This document shows positions 35,214 through 48,038 of a stretch of DNA of 64,000 nt, in pieces. How positions within the stretch are numbered: the first letter of the stretch is position 1; each line of letters starts with the position of its first letter. The notes beneath the pieces are model-generated. The model worked only from the letters and a program-made list of their open reading frames with translations. It was not told the DNA's origin and did no database searches. Position numbers and translations under genes: made by a program. This DNA is from Paraspadella gotoi (lineage: Eukaryota; Chaetognatha): the NCBI GenBank assembly GCA_051294375.1, contig CM119266.1, positions 17,540,087 through 17,604,086 on the forward strand. The letters run 5' to 3'.

Positions 35214-38200
35214 CTATAATGTTTTAGGATTTGCTTTTTGTGACGTAGTCCCGTCGCTCTCGGCGTCGTCGTCGGTCGTCCGTCCGGCCGTCAACGCTGT
35301 CTTTAATATAAAAACACTCACTCCACGCCTTCTTACATCACGCGTTTCGGCTGCTACACTTACACCTTCCTACACACAAAAGTTTATTTACATATCAAAT
35401 TATTATAAATTAGCTGTTAACAAAGTGCTCGATCATAGTAAGTTAAAAACTTTCAGATGACTCGGCTTTATCATCTCTGAAATAGCTGTGTATTTTCAAT
35501 ATTACACTTTGGATTTAAGTATTTTTTCGTTTGACATTTCCCAACTTCATTATGCATTTACCTGGCAATAGCTGCAAATGAGATTAAAGTAATAATCATA
35601 TAACATCCAAATTAGTTATTAGAATGCTTTAATTCTAATTTACATATTGCAGTATAATAATAATTAGAAGATGAAATTCAAAAAATTTTTTAAAAATTAT
35701 AATAAAATGGGAAACTTCAAAAATATCTTTTAATAGAAGCTATATCTTAATTTAATACAAATAAAATAAAATCTTTTACAAGCTGCGATTGGAAAATTGG
35801 AAGAATTTCCAATTGTAAGAGCAATTGTAACATATTTTTGCCTTTCTTTTATTTCTTTAATTACATATATATATTTTCTTTTTTAGAGAAAACGGGGTGG
35901 GAGTTTCAGTCTCTGCAAGTGATGTAACACGCGGGCTTCCAGCAGCTGTCGCAGGCTTTGTTTTGCTGTCTGTTCTCTCTGTGTTCTCTCTGTGACTCCG
36001 TCTCTCTCTTCTCTCTCGTCTCGTCTCTCTCTCTCGTGGTGTGACGACATTTTTTGGACGTGTATCCGTTTCGTGTTTTTGAAATTCTGATTTTTTTTCG
36101 CTTCTAAAAACTTTTATATCAACCATTATGCCAAATTTTACAATCCGAGATTTTCGTGATTTATTTTAGCAAAAAGTGAACGACCATAACTCATGAACCG
36201 TCAGAAATTTTACGCTTCTTCTCCATTTCTCTCCGCTCTCTAAAGTGGATTGTTTTAAAAGAAAAAATATACTAATTAAGCAAATGAGCATATTTAATAC
36301 AGATTTACTTGCCAGAGGAAATCTTTTCATCCTCTGTCCCAATGTTGTTGAGCCCCGAAAATCTTAAAATTCTTTTGTCACACATTCTGAATAGTGCACG
36401 GATTGTATGCTATATGCCGGGATCATGTTTTTTAGCTGCCTTTTTTGCCGGGTTTAATGGTTAACTACCAAAAATGTATCTAGTTATTCAAGGTTCCATT
36501 AGTGGCAAGTGATGAATTGAAATGTGTGTGCCATGTTGTCCTTTGTTTCATATCGATTTCAAGTATTTTTTCTGTTTGGAATTTCCACTTCATTATAAAA
36601 TGTTTACTAGCAATATGGCTAATAAGATTATAGTACTTACGCATATCAAATTAGTATAGTTAGTAGAAACTTAATTTTATTTGGTCGACGAGTAACGAGT
36701 TCGGCGCTATGCAGCGGTCTGTTCAGCTTTCCTTTCTCTCTCTCTCTCTCTCTTTCTCTCGATCTCTCAGAGAATCTCTCTCGTCTTTCTGTCTGCTTGT
36801 CCTCTCTTTACGATTCTGCGTGATCGTTCGTTTTTGAACAAATTCTGATTATTTTTTTCGACTTCTAAAAAATTTTATATTATCCGCCATTTATTCCGCA
36901 CTTTTTTTTTTCATATACAAAATCCCAAATTGTATTCTGAGATTTTCCACGTGGATTTTTTTGTAGAAAATTGAAGAATTAACTTACTTGACGGCGGTGT
37001 ACGTTTGTATAATAAGGAATAACTTGACCGAGATCACGCCGCGCGTTGCGAGGGCAAACGGATAACCGATATAATTGGAAAGAAATACGGTTCTTTCCTT
37101 TTTATTTCTCGTCTCTCGTCTGCCTCTCCGTGATTTATTTTTTTCCTTCTAAAAAACACTTTAATTAATCACCATTTATTCCGAGCGTTTTTTGGCTCTT
37201 TACCATGGATGTTTCGTGGCCGTTGCGAAAGAAACGAGTACAACAATGTCAAGAACATGACGAACTATAACGCGAATAACGCGAGTATTATTTATATTAT
37301 TTGGAAGTCAAAAATTCATAGTCGTGTAACTAGTTATTTTTCAACTATATATTTTGTTAATAGGGATTATAATTTTTCCAAATGTACAAAAAATTTCTTA
37401 TAATGCTTTGTTTTCTCTCATGTCGTGTTCTTTTTCATCTCTTCTCCTCTTCTCCCTTCTCTCTTCCTTCTCGGTCTCTCTCTCCTTGGGCTCTCTCTCT
37501 CTCTTTTTTTTTTTTCTTCTAAAACTTTTATTATCGCCATTCTATTCCGCGCTTTTCATCAATACAAAATCCCAAATTTACTATCCGAGATTTTCGTGGA
37601 ATGGTTTTTTCCTAGAAAGATTCTGATTATTCTTAAATATAGAACGAGAGAGAACCTAATAGATTGCGTTCGTTGGCGGAAAAACTGGTCCAGCCTCTCT
37701 CTCTCTCATCGCTCTCCTCTCTCATCATCTCTGCTCTCTCTCTCTCTCTTTTCACTCATACACGCATTTTGATTGTTTTTAAAATTTACGATGAATGATT
37801 CATCGCGTCAGTGAATTACTATCATCGCATCCATGAACTGCTATATCTCGTATCAATGAATGATTATCATCAATATCATGAATGACTATCATCGCATAAA
37901 ATCATTTGATTATCATCACTAGTCATTTTGTTATCAATCCGCAATCAATTATGGGTTATCACTCATATTGCTGGTCTATCATCGTATCAAATCATTTGGC
38001 ATCATACTTTTCAATCGAAAGCGGGGTCGGATCCTGCTATTGCTTTTAAGATTTATTTTTATTAGATTTGATAAGATTATCTCTTAAATGTGAACAAAAA
38101 GAAATATTATAGAAAAAAAGAGAAGAAATAAATATGGTTTATCTTAAATGTTAAAAAAAAAAAAATCTTAAAAGCATAAGGATCAAGCCATGATGATAAG

Positions 38201-38266
38201 TCATTCATTGATGCGATGATAGTCATTCATTCATCGTAAATAAAACAAACAAATGCGTGTATGAGT

Positions 38267-38302
<36 letters not shown>

Positions 38303-38354
38303 GCTGGACCAGTTTTCCCGCCAACGAAGACAAATCAGAATTTTTAGGGAAAAA

Positions 38355-38545
38355 ATCCACGAAAATCTCGGATGTAAATTTGGGATTTTGTATTGAGAAA
38401 AAAAGCGCGGAATAAATTGGCGATAATAAAAGTTTTTAGAAGGAAAAAAAAAGAGAAGAGAGAAAGAGAAGAGAGAAGAGAGAGAGAGAGAGAAAGAGAG
38501 AAGAGAGTAGCTGGACAGCCGCTGGAGCGCCGCTGGACCGCCGCT
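38355..38545 (+). repeat. Dispersed module: ATCTCGGATGTAAATTTGGG core, (GA)n, AGCTGGACAG end
   Basis: One of about ten copies of a module of 190-260 bp. Plus-orientation copies lie near 38355, 39357, 41690, 42301 and 43047; inverted copies near 35890-36160, 36700-36970, 37430-37600 and 40780-40990. Each has the constant core, GCGGAATAAATGGCGATAA, a variable (GA)n tract and a GC-rich GCTGGACAGC segment. Lengths of the (GA)n part account for most differences. Confidence 0.8.
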
Positions 38546-38875
38546 GCAGAGCTGAACTCCATTTTCAGACGAATATGTGTAGGGACGAACTCTTTTTCCT
38601 TTCTATAAAAAAAAATATTACAAAATAATATTTTGGGTATAGAGCCATATAAAAAATTTTTTTGTACATTGAAAGTAAACTTAAAAATGCATAAATTTCG
38701 TTGTAGCATGTTCTCATACTAAATTTTTGATTCCCCCCATTGAGAGGGGCTACCCCTTATTCAGAAGAAAAAAAAACTTGAATAAAGCTAAACTCTTTTC
38801 AATAATAATGATTCCAAAAATTATAATCCCTATTAACGAAAATATATAGTTGAAATTACTCAGTTAACGACTATG

Positions 38876-40472
38876 ATATTTTTGACTTCCAAATATTTTT
38901 TTTTCTTCATTTTAAAAAAATTTTAATCTTGAATGAAATTTTTGATTGTTCTTATTTTAGGAAGAAACCAGACCGAGGTCAAATTTTATATTTGCATATT
39001 TAATTAATTTATAATAGTTATCACAACTCAATATAATTATTATTTAAAAAAAAAAAATGATTAAATATATAACACTAAAATATTTATAATTAATAATAGT
39101 ATAAATTATCAGAATAAACAAAAAAAGTAATGTTTAATTTGACTATATCTCTCTTATCACTCCTATTTTAGATATAATTTGCCAATAGTGGGCCAACCGT
39201 TCAAAGTTACAATAATAAATAATACAAAATTTATTTTTTTAAAATGTAATGCATATTGTTTGCCGAAAGTGCTGCATATATAATAAGTCACATTAGCTGA
39301 TTTACATGTGACAATGCATGTCAATATAAGTTATCTTTCACTTTTTTTAAAATGTATCCACGAAAATCTCGGATGTAAATTTGGGATTTTGTATTGAGAA
39401 AAAAGCCCCAAATAAAAGTTTTTAGAAAAAAAAAACATAATCAATAATTTTTCAAAAAAAGACGATCACGCAAGAGATCGTAAAGAGAGAAAGAGAAAGA
39501 GAGAGAAGAGAGACAAGCTGGACAGCTGCTTGAAGGCCGCTGTACAGTCATGCAGAAACTGAACTCGTTTTTTCTGAAATAAAAGAAATAAAAAGAAATA
39601 AAAGAAAATAAAAGAAAGGCAAAAAATGTTACAATGGTTTACAATTGGAAAATTTTTCCAATTTTTCCAATCGCAGCTTGTAAAAGATTTTATTTTTATT
39701 TGTATTAAATTAAGATATAGCTTCTCATTAAAAAGTTATTTTGAGTTCCCATTTTTATTAGAGATTTAAAAAAAAATTTTTGAATTTCATCTTCAATATT
39801 ATATACTGCAATATTAAATTAGATTAAGCATTTCTATATACTAATTTGGATATGATATGAGTACTATAATCTCATTTGCATATTGCAGTAAATATAATGA
39901 AGTGGAAATTCAAACAAAAATACTAAAAATCCAAATGTAATAAGAAAATATCAAGAGCTATTTCAAGATGAGAAGCCATATCTAAATTTTTAACTTACTA
40001 TGAATGCACACTTTTGTAAAACTTTATCATAATTCATAATAATTTTTATTTTAAAAAAACGGTAAGTCACAGCCAAACCTATAAAAGCGTAGTAGTTTTT
40101 ATTAAAAACAGAGTGACGGCCGACGACGACGACGACGCCGACGACGACGACTACGACCGACGACGACGACGACGACGACGAGACACTACGTCACAAAGAA
40201 GCTCACCGAATCAATATCAAAGCCTGAAATTTTTTGTTTTTTTTTTGCTTTGCGTAGTTTTGTTGGTTAAAAATTTAAAATCAAGATCGACAGTCAAGAG
40301 ATCAGTCGTTGAAGAAATTATAGGTAAGAATGATAATTTTTGGATGTGCGCGGCCACTCTTTCAAAAATATGCTTTGAAGTTTTACTTTTCCGTTTTAAA
40401 CTAGGTTTCACATTTTAAGTACAAGGTTTCAAGAACTAGAATAAAAAACATCATATTTCAAACTGTCATTTT
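38876..40472. other. Spacer of the giant inverted repeat
   Basis: 1.6 kb. 39357-40200 is a further direct copy of about 43047-43915, including a TATAAAAG box and the (CGA)n block. The last 241 bp are the perfect copy of 31711-31951. The left part (38890-39350) is plain AT-rich DNA. Confidence 0.75.
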
Positions 40473-40473
40473 C
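40233..40473. repeat. Perfect 241-bp copy of 31711-31951
   Basis: It ends exactly where the right palindrome arm begins, so it marks a junction of the rearrangement. Confidence 0.9.
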
Positions 40474-40833
40474 ATAGTCGTTAACTGAGTATTTTCAACT
40501 ATATATTTTGTTAATAGGATTATAATTTTTGGATCATTATTATTGAAAAGAGTTTAGCTTTTATCAAGTTTTTTTTCTTCTGAATAGGGGTAGCCCCTCT
40601 CAATGGGGGGAATCAAAAATTTAGTATGAGAACATGCTCAAACGAAAATTTATGCATTTTTAAGTTTACTTTTCAATGTACAAAAATTTTTTATATGGCT
40701 CTATACCCAAATATTTATTTTTTGTAATATTTTTTTATAGAAAGGAAAAGAGTTCGTCCCTACACATATTCGTCTGAAAATGAGTTCAGCTCTGCAGCGG
40801 CGGTCCAGCGGCGGTCCAGCGGCTGTCCAGCTA

Positions 40834-40889
<56 letters not shown>

Positions 40890-41028
40890 CCTTCTAAAAA
40901 CTTTTATTATCGCCATTTATTCCGCGCTTTTTTTTCTCAATACAAAATCCCAAATTTACATCCGAGATTTTCGTTGGATTTTTTCCCTAAAAATCTGATT
41001 GCGTTCGTTGGCGGGAAAAACTGTCCAG

Positions 41029-41068
<40 letters not shown>

Positions 41069-41330
41069 ACTCATACACGCATTTGTTTGTTTTATTTACG
41101 ATGAATGAATGACTATCATCGCATCAATGAATGACTATCATCATGGCTTGATCCTTATGCTTTTTAAGATTTTTTTTTTAACATTTAAGATAAACCATAT
41201 TTATTTCTTCTTTTTTTTTCTAATTAATATTTCTTTATTGTTCACATTTAAAGAGATAATTCTATCAAATCTAATAAAAATAAATCTTAAAAGCAATAGG
41301 GATCGAGCCGCTTTCGATGGTAACCAAATA

Positions 41331-41530
41331 TTGATGCGATGATAACCAAATATATTGACGCGATGATAACCAATAATTGATGCGATGATAACAAAATGAC
41401 TGATGTGATGATAATCAAATGATTTTTGCGATGATAGTCATTCATTGATATGATGATAATCATTCATTGATACGATGATAGTCATTCATTGATGCGATGA
41501 TAGTAATTCACTGACGCGATGAATCATTCA
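41331..41530. repeat. 22-bp tandem repeat TTGATGCGATGATAGTCATTCA
   Basis: About nine copies lie in the right arm, and a decayed inverted counterpart (ATGACTATCATCGCAT words) at 37795-38005 in the left arm. Confidence 0.8.
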
Positions 41531-41563
41531 TCGTAAATAAAACAAACAAATGCGTGTATGAGT

Positions 41564-41607
<44 letters not shown>

Positions 41608-41780
41608 CTGGACAGTTTTCCCGCCAACGAAACGCATTATTAGGTCTCTCTCGTTTATATAAAGAATAATCAGAATTTTTAGGAAAAAACATCCACGAAA
41701 ATCTCGGATGTAAATTTGGGATTTTTATTGAGAAAAAAGCGCGGAATAAATGGCGATAATAAAAGTTTTTAGAAGGAAAA

Positions 41781-41875
<95 letters not shown>

Positions 41876-42452
41876 AAAAGAAGCCATATAAGAAATTTTT
41901 TGTACATTGAAAAATTATAATCCCTATTAACAAAATATATAGTTGAAAATACTCAGTTTAACGACTATGATATTTTTTGACTTCCAAATAATAATAATAA
42001 TATCGCGTTATTCGCGTTATTAGGTCATGTTCCTTGACATTGTTTACTCGTTTTCTTCGCAACGGCCACGAAATCCAGGTAAAGAGAAAAAAGCGCGGAA
42101 TAAATGGTGATAATAAAAGTTTTTAGAAGGAAAAAAATAATCAGAGAGAGGCAGAGAGAGAGAGAAATAAAAAGAAAAACCGTATTTCTTTCCAATTATA
42201 TCGGTTATCCGTTGCCTCGCAACGGCGGCGTGATCTCGGTCAAGTTGATCCTATTATACACGTAACGGTCAAGTAAGTTATTCTTCACATTTTCTCAAAA
42301 AAATCCACGAAAATCTCAGATATAAATTTGGGATTTTGTATTGAAAAAAAAAGTGCGGAATAAATGGCGATAATAAAAGTTTTTAGAAGGAAAAAAAATA
42401 ATCAGAATTTTTCAAAAAACGAACGATCACGCAAGAGATCGTAAAGAGAGAA

Positions 42453-42520
<68 letters not shown>

Positions 42521-43161
42521 AGCTGAACAGACGCTGCATAGGCGGAACTCGTTTACTCGTCGCCAAATTAAAATATAGTTTACTATATACTAATTTGATA
42601 TTGCAGTAAGTACTATAATCTAATTAGCATATTGCAGTAAATTATAATGAAGTGGAAATTCAAACAAAAAATACTTGAATCGATATGAAACAAAGAAAAT
42701 GGACACACATTTCAAATTCATCACTGCCTCACTAATGGAACTTGATAACTAGATACATTGTTTGGTAGTTAAACCATAAACCGGCAAAAATAGGCAGTAA
42801 AAAAATGATCGGCATATAGCATACAATCCGGCATATTCAAATTGTGAAAAAAATTTAAGATTTTTCGCTCAACAACATTGGACAGAGTATGAAAAGATTT
42901 CCTCTGGCAATGTAAATCTGTATTAAATATGCTATTTGCTTAATTATATATTTTTTCTTTAATAACAATCATGTTAGAGACGGAGAGAAATGGAGAGAAG
43001 CGTAAAATTTCTGACGTATGAGTTATTCTTCACTTTTTCTAAAATAAATCCACGAAAATCTCGGATGTAAATTTGGGATAATGGTGATAATAAAAGTTTT
43101 TAGAAGGAAAAAAATAATCAGAATTTTTCAAAAAACGAACGATCACGCAAAAAATCGTACA

Positions 43162-43204
<43 letters not shown>

Positions 43205-43824
43205 GGTCACAGAGAGAGACACAGAGAGAGACAGACACAGAGAGAAACAAAGCTGGACAGCTGCTGGAAGGCCGCTGTACAGTCATTGCAGAGACTGAAC
43301 TCGTTTTCTCTAAAAAAGAAAAATATATATATGTAATTTAAAGAAATAAAAGAAGGCAAAAATATGTTACAATTGTTTACAATTGGAAATTTTTCCAATT
43401 TTTTCCAATCGCAGCTTGTAAAAGATTTTATTTTTATTTGTATTAAAATTAAGATATAGCTTCTCATTAAAAAGATATTTTGAGTTCCCATTTTTATTAT
43501 ATTTTTTAAAAAATTTTTTTGAATTTCATCTTCAATATTATATACTGCAATATGTAAATTAGATTAAAGCATTTATATATACTAATTTGGATGTTATAAT
43601 GAGTACTTTAATCTCATTTGCATATTGCAGTAAATCATAATGAAGTGGAAATTCAAACAAAAAAATACTTAAATCCAAATGTAATATGAAAATATCACAG
43701 CTATTTCAAGATGAAAAGCCATATCTAAATTTTTAACTTACTATGATCGCACACTTTTGTAAAACTTTATCATAATTCATAATAATTTTTATTTAAAAAA
43801 AAAACGGTAAGTTACAGCCAAACC

Positions 43825-43832
43825 TATAAAAG
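43825..43832 (+). promoter_or_regulatory. TATAAAAG box upstream of the first membrane gene
   Basis: It lies in a conserved block followed by a (CGA)n-rich stretch, about 810 bp before the start codon. An identical box at 40080-40087 is in the spacer, and an inverted relic near 35310 is in the left arm. Its position fits a promoter of the repeated unit; an untranslated leader would have to bridge the distance. Confidence 0.4.
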
Positions 43833-43936
43833 CGTAGTAGTTTTTATATAAAAACAGCGGTGACGCCCGACGACGACGACGACGACGCCGACGACGACGA
43901 CTACGTCACAAAGAAGCAAACCTAAAACATTATAGA

Positions 43937-43961
43937 NNNNNNNNNNNNNNNNNNNNNNNNN
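43937..43961. other. Assembly gap, 25 N
   Basis: By comparison with the left arm near 35200-35220, only about a dozen bases should separate the flanks here, so the 25 N is a placeholder. Confidence 0.9.
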
Positions 43962-44638
43962 GCCTGAACCGGCTTCGCCGGTCATGGCTCGATAAAAATG
44001 ACAAGCTTTACTACACCATGTCACGTCTGTCACTGGATCACTAGTCGCCCATCAAATCAAATTTAACGATATCTTTATTCAGATTCCTTCCCGAATCTGT
44101 TGCCAAACGACGCCAAAGTGCAAAAATTTCTTGTGACTGAGAATTCATGTTTCCTGAAAGCCTCTTTTTCTCTCTTTCTTTCTTTTTCTTGTCGCTTTCT
44201 CTTTATCTTTCTTTCTCGCCGCCGACAAGTGAAAAGGCTTTCAGAAAATCAGTTTGCCAATTCGATTATATCTATGTGGAATAAGGAAACTTCGAGGAAA
44301 AAGATTATATCAACAAAGATCAAGGAGAGGACCATCTTTTTCCTCTCTCTCTTTCTCTTTTTCATTCTACTGTTGGATAGAAGCGTATCCTTTTCAAAAT
44401 CTAGAATATCATTCCGATTACATGATACTCGTTGATCTTCAAAGAAAAACAGTTAAATTTGTGAAAGCAACTTTGTACAGAATGCACAGAATGCTCGCAA
44501 TTTCAATGAACAATTTTGGGATTTTATATAATATTATTTTATCCTCTATTTTAAATACAATTTCCTATAAAATTAAAGGATTAATAATTTTTTTTAAATT
44601 TTAAAATATTCTTCTCTAACCATCATTTTTTTAAAAGG

Positions 44639-47415
44639 ATGAATTTTCAAGTCATCATTCTGATCTCAATATGTGGGCTAAACATTCTGGACATCATAAC
44701 AGACTTAAAAACTATGAAAGAATATATCGGGAAAAAAAACAGTAATTGGCTACAAAAAATTGGATATGCTGTTGGATACTTTGTATTAATCCATTGTTTG
44801 GTCTCCGCCATATATGGCCTCAATCTTTTGTCCAAACAAAGAAGTCACTATGATCGACTCTTTCACAAAAAATGGATTCAAACACTGACAGTTGTTTTGT
44901 TTGTTTTAGGTTTGGGTTCAATACCAGTCTCAATTGATTTATATTTGGATAGAAATATTAAAAATCAAAATGTACTAGACGCCAAAGAAAGGTTTGGTCT
45001 GTTTCTTAATCTGATTCAATGCCTGACAGAAGGATTTCCCCAACTTGTTGTACAAACCCTTGGATTGGCTTTTACTCTTACGGGTGCAAACAGTAAAAAA
45101 CATTGTTTTCCCATAAATGTTTTAAATTCAAGTTACTATCTAAGATACCTGCCAGACTGTTCTAACGACTTTGTACCTAATATATATAGATACCAAATAT
45201 GGAATCAAACAAGTAACCTTTATGAAATAAAATCAGATTCTTTAAAAAAAACAAATGAAACCTGTACTTGCAAATCAATTAGATCCAACTTAGGACATAT
45301 GGAATATGTGTGTCAATGGAGTATCAAAGATAATGTTTTTATGTTATTTTCGATTGCTATGTCTTTAATAGGCATTGCAAATGGTGCATCAGGCTTTCGA
45401 AAATTATTATTTCAAGCAAAGGAACGGTATACTTGTTCCAAAATGTTGCTAAAACTTTGGGAAATATCTGCGAAGATTCAGGGCTTAATTGGAGCATCAG
45501 TATGTTTGTATCTTATTTTTAGCTTTACGGTAAAAGTAAATTTATGGTTTGCAATTTTGACTGCATTGATTCCATTGCGAGTGATTACTCCTGAAGAAAT
45601 GAAATTATTATTTAAATCAATGATATTCCATGGCAGAGCAGACTATCAAAAAGTAATTAATACTCAAAAACCAAACATGGCACAAATAATTTTAATTTCC
45701 CTCTCAAGTTTGTTTTTGTTTTCTTTTTTTAATGAAATTGAGTATAGTATAGTAGTTTCTGAATACAATATTGACCCTTTCTTAAGTTCTAACTATCCTT
45801 CAAATACACGTTTATGGGGTTTGGCAAATCTTAAAAATGAAAATATGGCTCGCCTTTTATTTTATCACAATATATGGAGATTCAATGTTGAGCACAAAAA
45901 ACCTATATTAAAAATGTTAAATAAAAATACCTGTAAAAAATCGTTTTACTTGTACATGAATTCAACTGCTTGGAAAATATATAATAATGAAATCACCACT
46001 GATTGCCTTTTTTTCCAAGGCACAAGTGATGGTAGTGAAGGTAAATGGCAACCACATCTTTTTTTCAAACATAAAGATGGAGATGAAAAAAATTGCAAAT
46101 CTCCTCAACGTAAACGACTAAAAACAAAAAAATTTGGCCAAAAAGTCAATACGTTTCCTAATTTAGTTCTGAGATTAGGAAATTATAAGCTAATGACTCC
46201 AAAATATACGACCATTTTGCTTATGTTAATTTTCGATTTTTTTGCCAGTTTTATTTCTAATTGTCTACACCTCTTGATGGAAAAAAATTTTTTATACTAC
46301 CATAAATATCTATTGGCTATCTTTAGCTTCAATTCCTTACTTTTTTTAAATTATTTTTTATCACATAATTTTAACCTTAAAATCTATCAAAAATCAGATT
46401 CATGGCACAATCTGATGGAATTGTATGAAATATTTTTAAGGGACTTATTAGAAACAAAGAAATTTAGTCTAAGCTTTCCTAAATTAGAACACTACTCTTT
46501 TCAGGAATTTAATAAAAAAAGAAATTTTTGGATTTTTTGGCCAGGAGTGAAGAAAAGGTGGAAAACATTTAAAATCAAGGAGTTGTCTTTAATACAAGAG
46601 CAAAAGCACACTTGCAATAGATCATTATCTTACTTTTATATAATTATTTTGAGTATATTTATCTTTTCAAGATTTAAAAGAATTAAGATTAAAAAAATAA
46701 GAAATCAAGTATTAACATATATGTTTATCATTTTTTCCTCGTTAATTTCGCAAATTGTGATATTTTATACTCCAAAAATGATAAAAGCTAAATATTTTAG
46801 TAGGAACCAAACCGTTTGCTTATCAAATTTTTATTTAAATAAAAATTATAAATTATGGCTAATGTCTTGGATTTATATACAAAATAATATATTTTTTTTA
46901 TACTTTTTAATGACACTTCCAATTCTATATTTGATGAATAAATCAATACGTTTTAAAGTTTTTAATATTCCATTCAAGTTAACACCAGCAACTTTGCTAA
47001 TAATTTATTTTTTATGTTACATTTCTTTTCCAAAGGATAATAAAGTAATACGACTGAAAGAATTAAAAGAAAAAACCAGAAAACTTGCTTTCATAAACCA
47101 AGCATGGGCTGCTGATTATGATGATATGCAATATAGGTCAGTGGAAATGATTATTTTGCAAGAATTTTCAATGTTTGAATTCAATTGTAAACAATACAGT
47201 AGAAAAAAAAATTCAAGAAAAGCATGAAATTATTGTTCAAAAGTGCTAAACTTATAATGGATGAAAGTGAATTTTTAAATTACTATCTAGACAATTATAT
47301 AAAGACAAGGTTCGCCTTGTTAGAACATCTTATTGATAAAAAACAATCAAATGGTTTATTTTTTTTTGCTTTTATTCTCGTGACTTTACCTGCACTTATT
47401 ATCATCTTAGAATAA
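44639..47415 (+). CDS. Intronless multi-span membrane protein, copy 1 (frameshifted near its end)
   Basis: An open frame runs 44639-47227 (862 codons); the last 63 codons continue in the next frame to 47415. The paralogue at 48039-50867 aligns throughout. The break lies in an A9 run near 47203-47211, where one extra A restores the paralogue frame, giving about 925 aa. About 12 hydrophobic helices are visible, with a Cys-rich, N-glycosylation-site-rich outer loop near residues 155-215 (ETCTCKSI). The N-terminal part (DIITDLKTMKEYIG; then CLTEGFPQLVVQ) recalls the XK/CED-8 scramblase family pattern, in which a D..TD start precedes a PQL-Q helix; the resemblance is loose and the protein is twice as long. 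It is AT-rich and intronless, unlike its neighbours. Its 5' half is mirrored in the left palindrome arm. The stop lies in AATAAA (47411-47416). Confidence 0.7.
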
Positions 47416-48038
47416 AATGTTTTGGTTAAAGATGTTATACTCGTCTCTCTCAGTTCACAATGTAAAACTGTAGTATCTGTATACTTTTCTCCCGCCTCGA
47501 TTTATGACAGTTTTGCGTTTTAGTTATCGATTTAATTTTCACCAAAAATGTTTACCCGGAGAAACTTAGGAGAAACGAGTCTCTAAGGAATTGTGCTGAG
47601 AAGTTGATAAACTTTTAAATATTCAATATTTATTTAATACTAAATGTTTATCTCTGTGAACAGTTTTTATCGTTCTTTTCTTTTCATATTCATGAAAATT
47701 GTATGCTCTTTCTTTTTAATAATTTATACTATTAATATATAAATACATTTAACATTATAAAATTACTAAAAGAAAACCAAACCAAAGGAACTTATTCTTT
47801 TATTATTTAAAATCCTTAAAAATTCTTTAAATACATAATGTTGCACTTTTTATCTAAAAATCTATTCTTTGATAACAAAATCTATTATCCTATTATCATG
47901 TGCAATTATTGAGAGAAAGTAAAAGTATTAAACTCTTAAACTAAATTATTTATTAAAATACAATTCCCTGAAAAATTGACTGATTTAAATTCGTTTATAT
48001 TGAAGATTATATACTCATTTTTTATAACAGTTTTTAAG
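47416..48038. other. Spacer between the tandem membrane genes
   Basis: AT-rich. Parts (47640-47900) resemble the 3' flank of copy 2 (50880-51070), which supports duplication of a whole gene-plus-flank unit. Confidence 0.5.

Larger units (their letters stand above)
32991..38875 (+). repeat. Left arm of a giant inverted repeat
   Basis: Paired positions keep a nearly constant sum of about 79.0-79.35 kb with the right arm: 33.0/46.02, 34.5/44.64, 35.2/43.9, 36.0/43.2, 38.1/41.2, 38.74/40.60 and 38.86/40.49. Arms differ by many small indels and substitutions, so they are not a fresh assembly echo. The arm includes the decayed gene copy, a (CGA)n-rich promoter-like block (35225-35330) and several inverted modules with the GATAATAAAAGTTTTTAGAA core. 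Confidence 0.85.
40473..46025 (-). repeat. Right arm of the giant inverted repeat
   Basis: Reverse complement of the left arm from about 40473, directly after the 241-bp copy, to about 46025 inside the membrane gene. It holds the promoter-like block at 43825-43910 and the first half of the intact gene. Confidence 0.85.
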
